From positions 139,006,376 to 139,070,375 of the forward strand of contig NC_088201.1 of NCBI RefSeq assembly GCF_037126465.1: a stretch of DNA of 64,000 nucleotides. The letters run 5' to 3'. The DNA is from Ornithodoros turicata (lineage: Eukaryota > Arthropoda > Arachnida > Ixodida > Argasidae). The position numbers and the translations under genes were made by a program. The notes beneath the pieces are model-generated. The model was not told where the DNA came from. It did no database searches and was given only the letters and a program-made list of their open reading frames with translations. Below, one piece after another: positions 62,576 to 64,000 of this stretch (positions are counted from its first letter, which is position 1; each line of letters opens with the position of its first letter).

Positions 62576-63120
62576 GTTAGTTCATGTATCCACGACCCGT
62601 ATAGGCTGCATGTTGGCGTCGGGTAGCCACTGTGACAGTGATGAGCCCAGCAGTCGATGTGGACGCCATGTTCAAACTACGCAGCGGGCGATGTCGTCTG
62701 CTATCGTGACGTCACACAGCCAGCAGCAGCGCGCTCAGCGGCTCCCGACCTGCTGCCTGCGCTGGCCAGCGGGAGCAGCGGCGCTGCGACAGCAGGTTGT
62801 CTACTCTGTGTTTTAGGCTTCGTCTGGTTAAACGCCTCTAGAGTATCGAATGTTATCTTACCCGCAACACGTGCAAGTGATCTGAGGCTGAACCGGACTG
62901 GTGGCAACAATCTACGTGAAGTATACGCCGCACTCTCGTCAACAAGCTGTTCTGCACCAACTGTCGACCGATAAAAAGGACCACGGCCGTCAAGAGAGGC
63001 GGCAGTCAGCAGCATTCTTGTACCCTGTTAACACCTGGTTTTCTGTGTTTTATGTGAGGGAGGTTTTCCTGTACTATGAAAGTTTGATCCCGCCGCTGAC
63101 TGCAACACTGTGATTCAGCA
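62576..63120. other. GC-rich stretch, then probable LINE 5' untranslated region
   Basis: The left half is CpG- and CAG-rich with no supported gene. The right half (from about 62890) leads without interruption into the LINE ORF1 ATG at 63121 and is probably its untranslated leader. It holds the second copy of the 40-bp direct repeat (62998-63038; first copy at 62174-62213). Confidence 0.5.
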
Positions 63121-64000
63121 ATGACTCGTTCGGATGGCACCTGTATTGCATGCCAGGAAGCTTGTGATGATGATATGTCTTTGAAGTGATGTGAATGCAG
63201 CTTTCATTATCACGTTGGTAAATGCTCTGGTACAACGGAACAATTGCTAGCAAAACGAAATTTGATAAATGCACATGGAACTGCGCCACTTGTCTCACGG
63301 TTAGAGCTCGCAGTAAACAACTAACGAAAGATGGCGACGGCAGCATGAAAGCTATTCAAGACCAGCTAAGTGCCATGAGTAAGAGCCTGACGTGTCTTGC
63401 CGAAATTAAGACAAATGTTGACAAGCTGCTGTGAATGAAGAATACGGTAGACAACATCGAAGCCGCAGTTGAAATGCTATCCAGCAAGTACAATAACATT
63501 ATGATTCAGCTAACAGATCAGGCGAAAGAAATACAGGATGTAAAGAAACGGGTCACTGTGCTTGAGTCAGAGAACCATGGTATCCAGCTCCAAAGTGTAC
63601 AAGCTGATTTAAATAAACTTGAGCAGTACAACAGACGAAACAACATTGAAATCCACGGTATCAAGCACTCCATGAATGAGGACCTCTTCCAAAAAGTAAA
63701 CACAATCGCAGCTGCCTTAGAGCTACCGCCTCTTACCTGTGACAACATCGAAGCGATACATCGCTTGCCCCCAAGACCCGGGAAAATAGCGCCAATTATT
63801 GTTAGGTTTATCAATAGATTCCAAAGGGACAAGTGGGTGGAACGTAGGAATAAGCTACGATCTGCGACCAACATGCAATCTGTTTATGTCCAAGAGAATC
63901 TAACGCAGCAGGGAAGAAAACTGTTCTGGATGGCGCGTATGAAAGCCAAGGAAAAAGCCCACTCCTTTGTATGGACGTTCCAAGGAACTGTTTATGTCAG
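63121..64000 (+). pseudogene. LINE ORF1 (PHD finger, coiled coil, RNA-binding domain), incomplete at window end
   Basis: ORF1 proteins of CR1/L2-type non-LTR elements bind the element RNA. The start (MTRSDGTCIACQEACDDDMS) and following residues give C-x2-C, then CECSFHYH and, in another frame, WNCATCLTV, together a PHD-type zinc finger. A TGA at 63187 and a frame change near 63262 break it. After another TGA at 63432 the frame is open for 188 codons to the window edge: a coiled coil (IQLTDQAKEIQDVKKRVTVL), then EQYNRRNNIEIHGI, LPPLTCDNIEAIHRLP, IIVRFINRFQRDKWVERRNK, and ENLTQQGRKLFWMARMKAK. These are the L1/CR1 ORF1 RNA-binding blocks. ORF2 would follow outside the window. Confidence 0.88.

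Overview
This is a stretch of arthropod nuclear DNA, most likely from a tick. It contains a tRNA-derived SINE of the tick Ruka type, a second tRNA-like SINE family, a BEL/Pao retrotransposon, non-LTR elements with PHD-finger ORF1 proteins, and many MITEs with arthropod-type termini. The tick call is inference from recalled families, not a database match. I see no intact host gene, no true tRNA or rRNA gene, no CRISPR array and no bacterial-style operon. Almost every coding stretch is a decayed transposon fragment, and most open frames are chance.

Left part (1-13.6 kb): intergenic DNA with small DNA transposons that have clear boundaries. These are a pogo/Tigger-like element (2437-3117), three hAT-type MITEs with 8-bp target duplications (3128-3523, 6857-7504, 10740-11142), a dead PIF/Harbinger transposase (10690-11690) and SINE pieces. 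Paired TTAA termini at 574 and 6744 may mark a 6-kb element.

Middle (13.6-25.4 kb): a tandem duplication. Copy 1 (13660-19750) holds a hAT element, which is itself invaded by a foldback element. Copy 2 (21449-25427) holds an unusual 1.87-kb element with 8-bp duplications and arrays of about 18-bp subterminal repeats, which in turn holds a truncated LINE. Each copy supplies the empty site for the other's insertion. From 25.4 to 32.7 kb there are SINEs, a diverged tandem repeat and TTAA-type MITEs.

Right part (32.8-60.9 kb): one LINE was split repeatedly. Its ORF1 end lies at 32819-33058 and its endonuclease pieces at 36845-37060, 39366-39579 and about 60772-60870. The insertions are a TTAA element with long inverted arms (33111-36840, carrying a SINE palindrome), a GC-rich insert (about 37061-39365, carrying a TRIM and a TTAA MITE) and a BEL/Pao element (39580-60766). 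The BEL element contains a 15.3-kb Maverick/Polinton-like element (40890-56160) with about 3-kb terminal inverted repeats, AGT termini and a 6-bp target duplication. That element contains a 6.8-kb insertion with 3-bp duplications (43818-50587), which contains a 178-bp hairpin insertion. This five-level nest, and the little-coding giant-TIR element at its centre, are the most interesting objects in the window.

Right end (60.9-64 kb): a THAP zinc-finger coding fragment with two in-frame stops, a possible first exon of a Harbinger-like transposase, and the start of another LINE whose ORF1 runs off the window.
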